Part shown: positions 1 to 4,924 of the stretch, piece by piece
How positions within the stretch are numbered: position 1 is the first letter of the stretch
How the letters are laid out: each line of letters begins with the position of its first letter
From: Bacteroidota bacterium
GTDB taxonomy: Bacteria; Bacteroidota; Bacteroidia; Chitinophagales; Saprospiraceae
DNA: 5,311 bases
Direction: 5' to 3'
Assembly (NCBI GenBank): GCA_029573365.1
Contig: JAKQGD010000041.1
Location: 1-5,311, forward strand
Notes under the pieces: model-generated
Told to the model about the DNA's origin: nothing
Seen by the model: only the letters and a program-made list of their open reading frames with translations
Databases searched by the model: none
Translations under genes and position numbers: made by a program

Positions 1-1
1 C

Positions 2-643
2 CTGTGGTACCACATAGACGCAGCCCATGGTGGCCCTGCCGTATTTTCGGAGACTTACAGACATCTTATGTCGGGCTGCGAACTAGCAGACAGCATCACA
101 GTAGATGCCCACAAGATGATGATGGTCCCGTCGCTGACCACCATGCTTTTTTTTCGAAATAGCCACGACAGTTACCGCACCTTTGCACAACAGGCAGACT
201 ATCTTTGGAACTCTTCAGTAGAAGAATGGTACAATTACGGAAAAAGAACCATGGAATGCACCAAGATCATGCTCAGCATCCGCATTCACGCCCTCATGCT
301 GCACTATGGTGTAAAAATATTCGGAAGCAATATAGACCGGTGTTACGGGCTAGCCCAATCATTTGCGGATATGATCGACCGTAATGAAAATTTCGAGCTG
401 GCCGTGCGTCCACATTCCAACATCGTCTGTTTCAGAATTAAAGCTGATAATGGTGCCCTCACTGACCACCTCAACAAAGAAGTTAGAAAGGCTGCACTCC
501 ACGATGGACGTTTTTATATAGTACAGACCTCTCTCAAAGGCAATACGTGGCTCAGAGTCAGTATTATGAATCCATTGACCACAGAAACACACCTTGCATT
601 TTTGCTCCGATACCTCACGGATTTAAAACACAGCATGTCCTGA
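2..643 (+). CDS. Group II PLP-dependent amino-acid decarboxylase, C-terminal part (5' end outside window)
   Basis: The reading frame is open from base 2, so the gene begins left of the window; 213 residues are visible, against roughly 450-500 in this family. The visible part starts with WYHIDAAHGG, the motif whose Asp (visible residue 6) contacts the PLP pyridine nitrogen. It continues to DAHKMM, where Lys38 (bases 113-115) should be the Schiff-base lysine. Further on, RTMECTK and a small C-terminal domain ending near LLRYLTDLK fit the group II fold (glutamate, diaminobutyrate and aromatic amino-acid decarboxylases). These cytoplasmic enzymes remove the alpha-carboxyl group of an amino acid to give an amine. 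The substrate cannot be read from this half. The ATG at 68 lies inside the catalytic core and is not the start. The family call is firm. An aromatic substrate would suit the paa neighbours, but that is inference. Confidence 0.9.
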   Translation: MWYHIDAAHGGPAVFSETYRHLMSGCELADSITVDAHKMMMVPSLTTMLFFRNSHDSYRTFAQQADYLWNSSVEEWYNYGKRTMECTKIMLSIRIHALMLHYGVKIFGSNIDRCYGLAQSFADMIDRNENFELAVRPHSNIVCFRIKADNGALTDHLNKEVRKAALHDGRFYIVQTSLKGNTWLRVSIMNPLTTETHLAFLLRYLTDLKHSMS

Positions 644-722
644 GGTCATTTTTTAGCCTGCCTTTGATACATTTTAACCTCAGATACCCGTAAATTGCGG
701 AATTATTAATCTAGACGACCTG

Positions 723-1286
723 ATGCTGAAGTGGGACACCGCCCTTTTTGAGTTTATCAACAATGACCTCTCCAATCCGTATTTTAATATGGTCATGCCC
801 TGGCTCAGAGAACCCCTTTTCTGGCTTCCAGTCTATGTTTTTATCATTGGTTTTTTGTTTTTTAACTTTGGCCGGAAGGCATACTGGGTTGTTATCTTTG
901 CCATCCTAACTGCCTCAAGCTCAGATATGATTAGTTCCAGGGCCATAAAATATACCGTCAAAAGACTCAGACCATGCAATACAGAGCAGGTACACGTTAT
1001 CAGGCGGGTCCACTGTGGCAGTGGTTACAGTTTTACATCGTCACATGCCGCCAACCATTTTGGCCTTGCCTGCTTCCTCGTGCTGACCTTGGGCAGGACC
1101 CTGCCTTCGTCGAGGTGGTGGCTGTGGACCTGGGCTACAATAATTGGATTTGCACAGGTATATGTAGGTGTACACTTTCCACTGGATATAGTAGGCGGAG
1201 CCCTGCTCGGCATTGCCCTCGGCATACTGTGGGCAGGACTTTACCACCGTTATTATCCTGACCTGAAAACCCCTTCTACCGCATGA
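723..1286 (+). CDS. PAP2-family membrane phosphatase
   Basis: A 187-residue integral membrane protein of the type 2 phosphatidic acid phosphatase family, which hydrolyses lipid phosphates such as phosphatidic acid or undecaprenyl diphosphate at the membrane. Motif 1 (KX6RP) is intact at K76 to R83-P84. Motif 2 is TSSH at 105-108, with the general-acid His108. Motif 3 keeps His151 and Asp155, the nucleophile and its partner, in VGVHFPLD. The usual Ser-Arg at the start of motif 3 is Ala144-Gln145. Hydrophobic segments lie near 33-48, 54-70, 111-124, 134-150 and 156-174, as expected for about five or six helices. The stop overlaps the paaD start (ATGA, 1283-1286), so the two are probably translationally coupled. 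A 79-bp gap precedes it, with no convincing promoter. The exact substrate is unknown. The ATG at 723 is the first in frame and includes the first amphipathic segment. Confidence 0.88.
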   Translation: MLKWDTALFEFINNDLSNPYFNMVMPWLREPLFWLPVYVFIIGFLFFNFGRKAYWVVIFAILTASSSDMISSRAIKYTVKRLRPCNTEQVHVIRRVHCGSGYSFTSSHAANHFGLACFLVLTLGRTLPSSRWWLWTWATIIGFAQVYVGVHFPLDIVGGALLGIALGILWAGLYHRYYPDLKTPSTA

Positions 1287-1768
1287 ACAAACAAGAAATT
1301 TTTTCCATCCTTCAGGAGGTCACAGACCCCGAAATCCCCGTGCTGACCATTGCAGATCTGGGAATACTCCGGGATGTAGAGATCGATACCCACGGACTTG
1401 TCACCGTCTACATCACACCTACCTATAACGGATGTCCTGCCATGGACATGATCTCCGTCAATATCAGGGCAGCATTGCAGGCAGCTGATATAAATGACGT
1501 GGCCATAGTCTCCGTACTTGACCCTCCCTGGACCACCGATTGGATTTCAGAGGCTGGTCGTAAAAAGATGCTAGATTACGGCATTTCTCCTCCGGCAGAA
1601 AGCACCACCGACACCTCTTTTATCACCGGCAAAAGTCCGGTAGTTGTATGTCCTATTTGCAAGTCCTTAAACACCTCTATAATAAGCCGTTTTGGGTCCA
1701 CACCTTGCAAAGCACTATACAAATGCAATGACTGCCTCGAACCTTTTGACTATTTTAAATGTCACTAA
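1283..1768 (+). CDS. paaD: 1,2-phenylacetyl-CoA epoxidase subunit PaaD (MIP18/DUF59 domain plus zinc-binding tail)
   Basis: A 161-residue cytoplasmic protein. Residues about 4-95 form a MIP18/DUF59 domain with the DPEIP motif (15-19) and TYNGCPAMD, whose Cys51 is the conserved cysteine of this iron-sulfur assembly family. The C-terminal tail has CPIC (Cys123, Cys126), STPCKALYKCNDC (Cys142, Cys148, Cys151) and the family ending EPFDYFKCH (Cys160), a predicted zinc or Fe-S binding knuckle diagnostic of PaaD. In the known phenylacetate pathway PaaD is needed in vivo for the PaaABCE epoxidase, probably by maturing a metal centre. The ATG overlaps the PAP2 stop by four bases and paaG starts 19 bp downstream, so the three genes look co-transcribed. 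Length and end match the family. No paaA, paaB or paaC gene lies upstream within the window, which differs from the familiar paaABCDE order. Confidence 0.95.
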   Translation: MNKQEIFSILQEVTDPEIPVLTIADLGILRDVEIDTHGLVTVYITPTYNGCPAMDMISVNIRAALQAADINDVAIVSVLDPPWTTDWISEAGRKKMLDYGISPPAESTTDTSFITGKSPVVVCPICKSLNTSIISRFGSTPCKALYKCNDCLEPFDYFKCH

Positions 1769-1787
1769 CCAAATACAATCACCCGCC

Positions 1788-2564
1788 ATGTCACATATAA
1801 ATATACACACTGAGTCAGGAGTACGTATCATTACACTCGACCGTGCCGACAAATTCAATAGTTTTGTCAGACAGATGGCCCTCGATTTCCAGAGTGCCCT
1901 GGATGACGCAGCAGTCGACCCTGGAGTCAGATGTATTTTGATAACCGGCAGCGGCAAGGCATTTTGTGCAGGCCAGGACCTCGCCGAAGCCACCAATCCC
2001 AACGGCATAGGCCTAACACGGATCGTTTCTGAGCACTACAATCCTGTGATCCAAAAAATCAGGCAAATGCCAAAACCCGTTATTGCCGCCGTCAACGGTG
2101 TGGCCGCAGGAGCAGGTGCCAACATAGCCCTGTGCTGTGACATCGTCATCGCAGCCGAAAGTGCCTCTTTTATCCAGGCATTCAGCAAAATAGGCCTTAT
2201 ACCCGACTCGGGAGGCACCTACACCCTTCCCCGCCTTATCGGGCTGCAGCGGGCATCCGCACTTATGATGACCGGCGACAAAGTCAGTGCAGCCGATGCC
2301 CTCTCCATGGGCATGATATACAAGGTCTTTGCTGACGAAACCTTCATGAGTCAGGCCATGGCCCTTGCCACACAAATGGCAGCCATGCCCACATACGGAC
2401 TGGCACTGACCAAGCAGGCCCTAAACCGGACCTTTGAAAACACACTCACAGACCAGCTGGCACTCGAAGACCACCTGCAGACCCTGGCAGGAAGCAGCGA
2501 CGACTACAGAGAAGGCACCGAAGCTTTTCTCCAGAAAAGAAAACCCCTCTTCAAGGGCCATTGA
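1788..2564 (+). CDS. paaG: 2-(1,2-epoxy-1,2-dihydrophenyl)acetyl-CoA isomerase PaaG (crotonase superfamily)
   Basis: A 258-residue enoyl-CoA hydratase/isomerase-type enzyme that, in the phenylacetate pathway, converts ring-1,2-epoxyphenylacetyl-CoA to oxepin-CoA. Visible motifs are FCAGQDL (59-65) and NGVAAGAGANIALCCD (103-118), which form the oxyanion hole and CoA pocket, then KIGLIPDSGGT (134-144). Asp140 corresponds to the catalytic Asp of PaaG and replaces the Glu of true hydratases. The C-terminus DYREGTEAFLQKRKP is standard for PaaG. The frame is open further upstream, to an ATG at 1692, but that start lies within paaD and adds 32 residues unlike the family. The ATG at 1788 gives the usual length of about 260 and the typical beginning before GVRIITLDR. 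It lies 19 bp after paaD in a shared operon, and a terminator follows at 2581. A related crotonase of the same pathway (PaaF-like hydratase) is less likely because of the Asp. Confidence 0.93.
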   Translation: MSHINIHTESGVRIITLDRADKFNSFVRQMALDFQSALDDAAVDPGVRCILITGSGKAFCAGQDLAEATNPNGIGLTRIVSEHYNPVIQKIRQMPKPVIAAVNGVAAGAGANIALCCDIVIAAESASFIQAFSKIGLIPDSGGTYTLPRLIGLQRASALMMTGDKVSAADALSMGMIYKVFADETFMSQAMALATQMAAMPTYGLALTKQALNRTFENTLTDQLALEDHLQTLAGSSDDYREGTEAFLQKRKPLFKGH

Positions 2565-2580
2565 TAGGGTATAAAACAAA

Positions 2581-2612
2581 AAAACCCGGGGTGAAAATCG
2601 CCTCCGGGTTTT
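2581..2612. terminator. Rho-independent terminator, probably bidirectional
   Basis: AAAACCCGG (2581-2589) pairs perfectly with CCGGGTTTT (2604-2612). The stem can continue inward, 2590-2594 with 2598-2602 and one T bulge at 2603, leaving an AAA loop. On the plus strand the T-rich 3' arm ends paaG transcription, 17 bp after its stop. On the minus strand the A-rich stretch at about 2574-2584 supplies the U-tract for the DUF1573 gene, which converges from the right with its stop at 2633. Position between two convergent genes strongly supports this role. Confidence 0.88.
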
Positions 2613-2632
2613 AAAAATATATTAAAAAGCTT

Positions 2633-3073
2633 TTATTTGACCAGGTCGTACTTGTAATTGACTATCCTCAGATACCTGCTGCCAGTCTTAGGATTGATGT
2701 TTTTAAGATAGATATCGACATCTATGATCTCAGATTCCTCCTTTTTCCCGCTGTCAAACGTCACATGTATCACCCCTTTTTTGCCGGGTAGAATCTTTTC
2801 TCTGGGCCAGTCCAGGGTCGTACAGTCACAGCCGGAAGCTATATCTATATCTATCACCTCGGTACCTGTATTGGTAAATACAAAGTCAAATTTTTTGATC
2901 TCACCCCTCTTAACTTTGCCCAGGTCTATCTGCTCCTTTTCAAAAGTCATCTGAAATCCCTGATGCGTCACCTTGACAGTTTCTGCTTTGGCAGGCTTTT
3001 TGGCTTTCTTCTGGCCTGTCACATCGCCCGCAGCAAAGAAAACAAGTGCAAAAAATATCCAATAAATCTTCAT
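2633..3073 (-). CDS. Secreted DUF1573 family protein
   Basis: A 146-residue protein with an N-terminal signal peptide: Lys2, a hydrophobic run at about 4-16, and probable cleavage after VTG before Gln21. A Lys/Ala-rich linker (21-36) follows. Residues about 43-125 match the DUF1573 pattern, an immunoglobulin-like beta-sandwich of the ASPM/SPD-2/hydin kind: a QIDLGKVKRGE strand, FVFTNTGTEVIDI, the signature SGCDCT with Cys82 and Cys84, then LPGKKGVIHVTFDSG. Such proteins are very common in Bacteroidota and are exported to the periplasm or surface; their molecular function is not established. It appears to be monocistronic: mnmD lies 400 bp upstream on the same strand, and the shared terminator at 2581-2612 follows. 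An AAGGA sits just before the ATG. A near match to the -7 consensus (CATTTTTG on the minus strand, 3115-3122) lies 42 bp upstream, without a well-placed -33 box. Confidence 0.85.
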   Translation of the reverse strand: MKIYWIFFALVFFAAGDVTGQKKAKKPAKAETVKVTHQGFQMTFEKEQIDLGKVKRGEIKKFDFVFTNTGTEVIDIDIASGCDCTTLDWPREKILPGKKGVIHVTFDSGKKEESEIIDVDIYLKNINPKTGSRYLRIVNYKYDLVK

Positions 3074-3185
3074 GTTCCTTATTTTTATTTTGGCTTACAA
3101 CCCATTAGACGCTGCAAAAATGCAAAATGTTACCTACAAATGGTCTTATAATAATGTTAAAAAATCTGGTTTTTTTGGGAGTGCC

Positions 3186-3235
3186 CCTGCCCGTAGGGTC
3201 AGATTTCATCCTGCCTACCGTCAGGGTCGGGTCAT
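3186..3235. repeat. Two imperfect tandem units of a GC-rich intergenic repeat
   Basis: Unit 1 (3186-3209) and unit 2 (3210-3235) share the ordered blocks CCTGCC, CGT, AGGGTC and TCAT, separated by small insertions in unit 2. Each unit also has weak internal dyad symmetry (CCCT/AGGG in the first, CCT/AGG in the second). GC-rich CCTGCC...AGG palindromes resemble intergenic repeats I recall from many Bacteroidota genomes, but that resemblance is from memory and not tested here. The block continues directly into the inverted repeat at 3243-3261. Confidence 0.5.
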
Positions 3236-3242
3236 CCGCTTT

Positions 3243-3261
3243 ATCCCGACAATATCGGGAT
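3243..3261. repeat. Perfect 7-bp inverted repeat (ATCCCGA / TCGGGAT)
   Basis: ATCCCGA (3243-3249) and TCGGGAT (3255-3261) flank a five-base CAATA loop. The flanks show a loose direct repeat: TCGGGTCATCCGCT (3228-3240 region) against TCGGGATGCCCGCT (3255-3268). There is no T-tract on either side, so it is not a typical terminator. It is more likely the core of an interspersed repeat unit. Confidence 0.55.
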
Positions 3262-3474
3262 GCCCGCTCCTACCCCTCACTCATTATGCTGCATTACTGA
3301 CCGGAGACCCTCCTGCCGACAACCAGCCAACCAAAAGTAATTATATTGCTTCAGCACCTTTGATGGTCCATCATTGGGCTCCAGCCCTAACCAAAAAAAG
3401 TAGAGCCACAACTTTTGATATTTATTCGATTAATGTCTACACTGTATCATTCCTGGCACAGACAGAATCAGCTT

Positions 3475-4146
3475 TTAAGGTTTTTTAGCTCTGGTAATCT
3501 CTCTTTTGCCGGGAGGTCCGGGAAGTTTTTCCACCTGATAACCCACGGCCATAAGCGTGCGACGAAAAGTACCCTGCACACAAAAACTGGTCAGGACACC
3601 ACCATCTGCAGTCATATCATAGATTTTTTGCAAAACAGGCTGTTCCCACAGCAAAGGTTGTGCTCCGGGACCAAACGCATCATAATATATAACATCATAA
3701 CGGTCTGTGATGCTCAAGTCTTCTATCTTTCCTTTGATTTTTTTCATGCTAAATGAAGGCAAAAGCTCGTTCCACTCTCCCCAGGGTGAGCTATGTATTT
3801 TACTAAAAAGGTTATCATCCTTTAGTATCTGTCCGTAATTAAGCTGGTTGGTGATTTCAGTGTTCAGAGGATAAGCTTCAATGGTTGTGTAACGCACCAT
3901 ACGGTTGTAGGACTGCGACCATTGAGCGGTAAGCAAGGCATTCAGCCCGGTGCCAAAACCCATTTCAAAAATAGTGACCGGTCCTGCTTCCTTGCTGTGT
4001 GACAGATAATCCAGCCCGGCACCTATAAAGATATGCCTGCTTTCGCTGATGGCTCCGTGCTTTGAGTGGTACGTTGCGTCAAAATGTTGTGAGCGTAGGG
4101 TGTGTGATCCGTCAGCCGATACGATCAGGCTTTCTTCAGGCTGCAT
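3475..4146 (-). CDS. mnmD: tRNA 5-methylaminomethyl-2-thiouridine(34) methyltransferase MnmD
   Basis: A 223-residue cytoplasmic SAM-dependent methyltransferase of the DUF752/MnmC N-terminal type. It transfers the last methyl group in making mnm5(s2)U at the wobble position of tRNAs reading Lys, Glu, Gln and similar codons. Visible signatures are ADGSHTL (11-17), SESRHIFI (34-41), the SAM-binding loop FEMGFGTGLNAL (60-71), YYDAFGP (154-160) and the C-terminal hallmark PGPPGKREITRA (209-220). The FAD oxidoreductase domain of enterobacterial MnmC is absent; stand-alone MnmD is the usual form in Bacteroidota and is known from Aquifex. The ATG at 4146 overlaps the end of ytxJ by 11 bp and puts ADGSHTL at the usual distance from the N-terminus, so the start is well supported and translation is probably coupled. 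The gene is complete and ends the operon; no clear terminator is seen. Confidence 0.93.
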   Translation of the reverse strand: MQPEESLIVSADGSHTLRSQHFDATYHSKHGAISESRHIFIGAGLDYLSHSKEAGPVTIFEMGFGTGLNALLTAQWSQSYNRMVRYTTIEAYPLNTEITNQLNYGQILKDDNLFSKIHSSPWGEWNELLPSFSMKKIKGKIEDLSITDRYDVIYYDAFGPGAQPLLWEQPVLQKIYDMTADGGVLTSFCVQGTFRRTLMAVGYQVEKLPGPPGKREITRAKKP

Positions 4147-4480
4147 GCCAGCTCAGTGTTTCCTTAAGTTCTGCCACGGTAATATCAAAATGTGATGCAT
4201 CGTATAAACACCCTCCTTTGCGGACCAGCAAAATCTGAGGTGATTCGTGGTGCACCTGAAAACGTTCGGCAATGTGATCAGAAATCTGCCTGTAAGCTTT
4301 GAGGTCGAGGTAGTAGGCATCCACATTCTTAAGATCCCATTCGCCCTCCAGCCTCATTTTAGCCATGTGGCTGACAGAACAAGTGGTGCTGTGCTTAAAG
4401 ATAATTATGTCTTGATGGTGCGATGCCGATATAGCTTCTTCCAGTTTTTCGGGGGTGTCGAGCACCTTCCAGTCAATCAT
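4136..4480 (-). CDS. ytxJ: YtxJ family monothiol bacilliredoxin (bacillithiol system protein)
   Basis: A 114-residue cytoplasmic thioredoxin-fold protein. The active-site region FKHSTTCSVS (28-37) carries the single reactive Cys34 in the TCxxS arrangement of YtxJ (also called BrxC). YYLDLKAYRQIS (56-67) and the cis-proline region HHESPQILLV (77-86, Pro81) are strongly diagnostic, as is the following DASHFDIT. Members are thought to remove bacillithiol from S-bacillithiolated proteins, which implies that this organism makes bacillithiol. A second cysteine, Cys91, lies just after the cis-Pro strand. The gene starts 15 bp after the small lipoprotein gene and its end overlaps mnmD by 11 bp, consistent with one transcript. 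The ATG at 4480 gives a standard N-terminus (IDWKVLDTPEKLEEAI). The family call is firm; biochemical activity is inferred from homologues. Confidence 0.9.
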   Translation of the reverse strand: MIDWKVLDTPEKLEEAISASHHQDIIIFKHSTTCSVSHMAKMRLEGEWDLKNVDAYYLDLKAYRQISDHIAERFQVHHESPQILLVRKGGCLYDASHFDITVAELKETLSWHAA

Positions 4481-4495
4481 ATGAAAATCAGATGA

Positions 4496-4639
4496 TTATC
4501 TTCCGAAAGGTACAACTATCTTTGCTACAGATTTAAGTTCGTAGGGGCATCCATAACCCCTGTTGCAGGAAGAAAATGCTATGGCCATGGTGAAAAGCGC
4601 TACAACAAAGGCGGCTTTTCTGGAGATTTTGCTGTTCAT
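4496..4639 (-). CDS. 47-residue putative lipoprotein
   Basis: A very small gene for a probable outer-envelope lipoprotein. Residues 1-24 form a signal peptide: positively charged NSKISRK, a hydrophobic run AAFVVALFTMAIAF, then SSC with Cys25 as the likely lipidated residue. The mature part would be only 23 residues, with NRGYGCPYEL (Cys31) and a hydrophobic VAKIVV near the end. I do not recognise a function; GYGCP-type tiny lipoproteins seem familiar from Bacteroidota. A start 13 codons further up (4678) is possible, but it would precede the charged n-region with an odd extension and overlap the predicted promoter, so I prefer 4639. The gene stops 15 bp before ytxJ, which favours real expression as the first gene of the ytxJ-mnmD operon. 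Confidence 0.68.
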   Translation of the reverse strand: MNSKISRKAAFVVALFTMAIAFSSCNRGYGCPYELKSVAKIVVPFGR

Positions 4640-4677
4640 TTTTTGGATTATATTTTGAATCTTTAACGAATTAGGCA

Positions 4678-4713
4678 CAAAAATATTATTTCTGTTGAAT
4701 ATATAGACGCAAA
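4678..4713 (-). promoter_or_regulatory. Candidate Bacteroidota promoter for the lipoprotein-ytxJ-mnmD operon
   Basis: Read on the minus strand, TATTTTTG (4685-4678) matches the Bacteroidota -7 consensus TAnnTTTG exactly and lies 39 bp before the lipoprotein ATG. A TTTG at 4713-4710 could be the -33 box, but the spacing is 24 bp instead of the usual 19 or so, which weakens the call. Transcription would start near 4670. Confidence 0.4.
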
Positions 4714-4822
4714 AATTAACAAACGGCTCAGTTTTTTAATAAAGATTAACAATTTTTAGAATGTATTTCCGTGACATGGTATGAAAACGAGGTATAGATT
4801 TTAAAAAAAATGGGTACAAACT

Positions 4823-4852
4823 TTTGCAGATATTAACATTGTGTTAACTTTA
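4823..4852 (+). promoter_or_regulatory. Candidate Bacteroidota promoter for the secreted-protein gene
   Basis: TTTG (4823-4826) and TAACTTTA (4845-4852) are separated by 18 bp, close to the TTTG-N19-TAnnTTTG consensus of Bacteroidota, with only the last base of the -7 box differing. Transcription would start near 4859, giving a leader of about 65 bases before the ATG at 4925. The surrounding sequence is AT-rich and no other pair nearby fits as well. Confidence 0.5.
4833..4847. promoter_or_regulatory. Inverted repeat TTAACA-TTG-TGTTAA overlapping the -7 box, possible operator
   Basis: A 6-bp dyad with a 3-bp spacer lies inside the predicted promoter and covers the first bases of its -7 element (4845-4847). 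A dimeric regulator bound here would block polymerase. AT-rich dyads arise by chance fairly often, so the operator role is a proposal only. Confidence 0.3.
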
Positions 4853-4862
4853 CACTAAGATT

Positions 4863-4881
4863 TAGGTCATTTGGTGACCTA
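4863..4881 (+). promoter_or_regulatory. Perfect 7-bp stem-loop in the predicted 5' leader
   Basis: TAGGTCA (4863-4869) and TGACCTA (4875-4881) flank a TTTGG loop, just downstream of the predicted transcription start near 4859 and 43 bp before the ATG. No U-tract follows, so it is not a standard terminator. It could be a transcript-stabilising 5' hairpin or a DNA operator of two TAGGTCA half-sites. Confidence 0.45.
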
Positions 4882-4924
4882 CACAGACTAGAACCATTAT
4901 TTAACATTAAACAAACCACCTGAG

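Larger units (their letters stand above)
3074..3474. other. 400-bp intergenic region without a credible gene
   Basis: This stretch lies between the minus-strand DUF1573 and mnmD genes. The open frames that cross it have low-quality, family-less translations and overlap the starts or ends of the flanking genes, so I call no gene. The part next to DUF1573 (3074-3180) is AT-rich and may carry its promoter. The central part (about 3181-3320) is visibly more GC-rich and holds direct and inverted repeats, listed separately. The rest (3320-3474) contains only short weak hairpins, such as GGGC/GCCC at 3376-3387, with no terminator I would defend for mnmD. Confidence 0.6.

Noticed and set aside
147..154. 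Run of eight T in the decarboxylase as a phase-variable tract
   Set aside because: The frame is intact through it, it encodes an ordinary Leu-Phe-Phe stretch, and a metabolic enzyme is an unlikely target for phase variation.
640..683. Possible terminator after the decarboxylase: CTGAGGT (640-646) with ACCTCAG (677-683)
   Set aside because: The loop would be 30 bases, the stem begins in the stop codon, and no U-tract follows.
663..698. Promoter for the PAP2 gene: TTTG at 663-666 and TAAATTGC at 691-698
   Set aside because: The spacing of 24 bp and poor -7 match are below what I would annotate; the gene may be read from upstream.
1692..1787. Longer N-terminus for paaG starting at 1692
   Set aside because: It lies inside paaD in another frame and adds 32 residues that do not fit the crotonase family; the ATG at 1788 gives the normal length.
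2013..2375. Minus-strand open frame of 120 codons within paaG
   Set aside because: It is antisense to a firmly identified gene, with a Cys/Gly-rich translation typical of a shadow frame.
3376..3387. GGGC-TCCA-GCCC hairpin as terminator for mnmD
   Set aside because: The stem is only 4 bp and about 90 bp past the stop, with no adjacent U-tract on the minus strand.
3072..3488. Plus-strand open frame of 138 codons across the intergenic region
   Set aside because: Its translation has no recognisable domain, runs through the repeat island, and overlaps the DUF1573 start and mnmD end. Chance is the better explanation.
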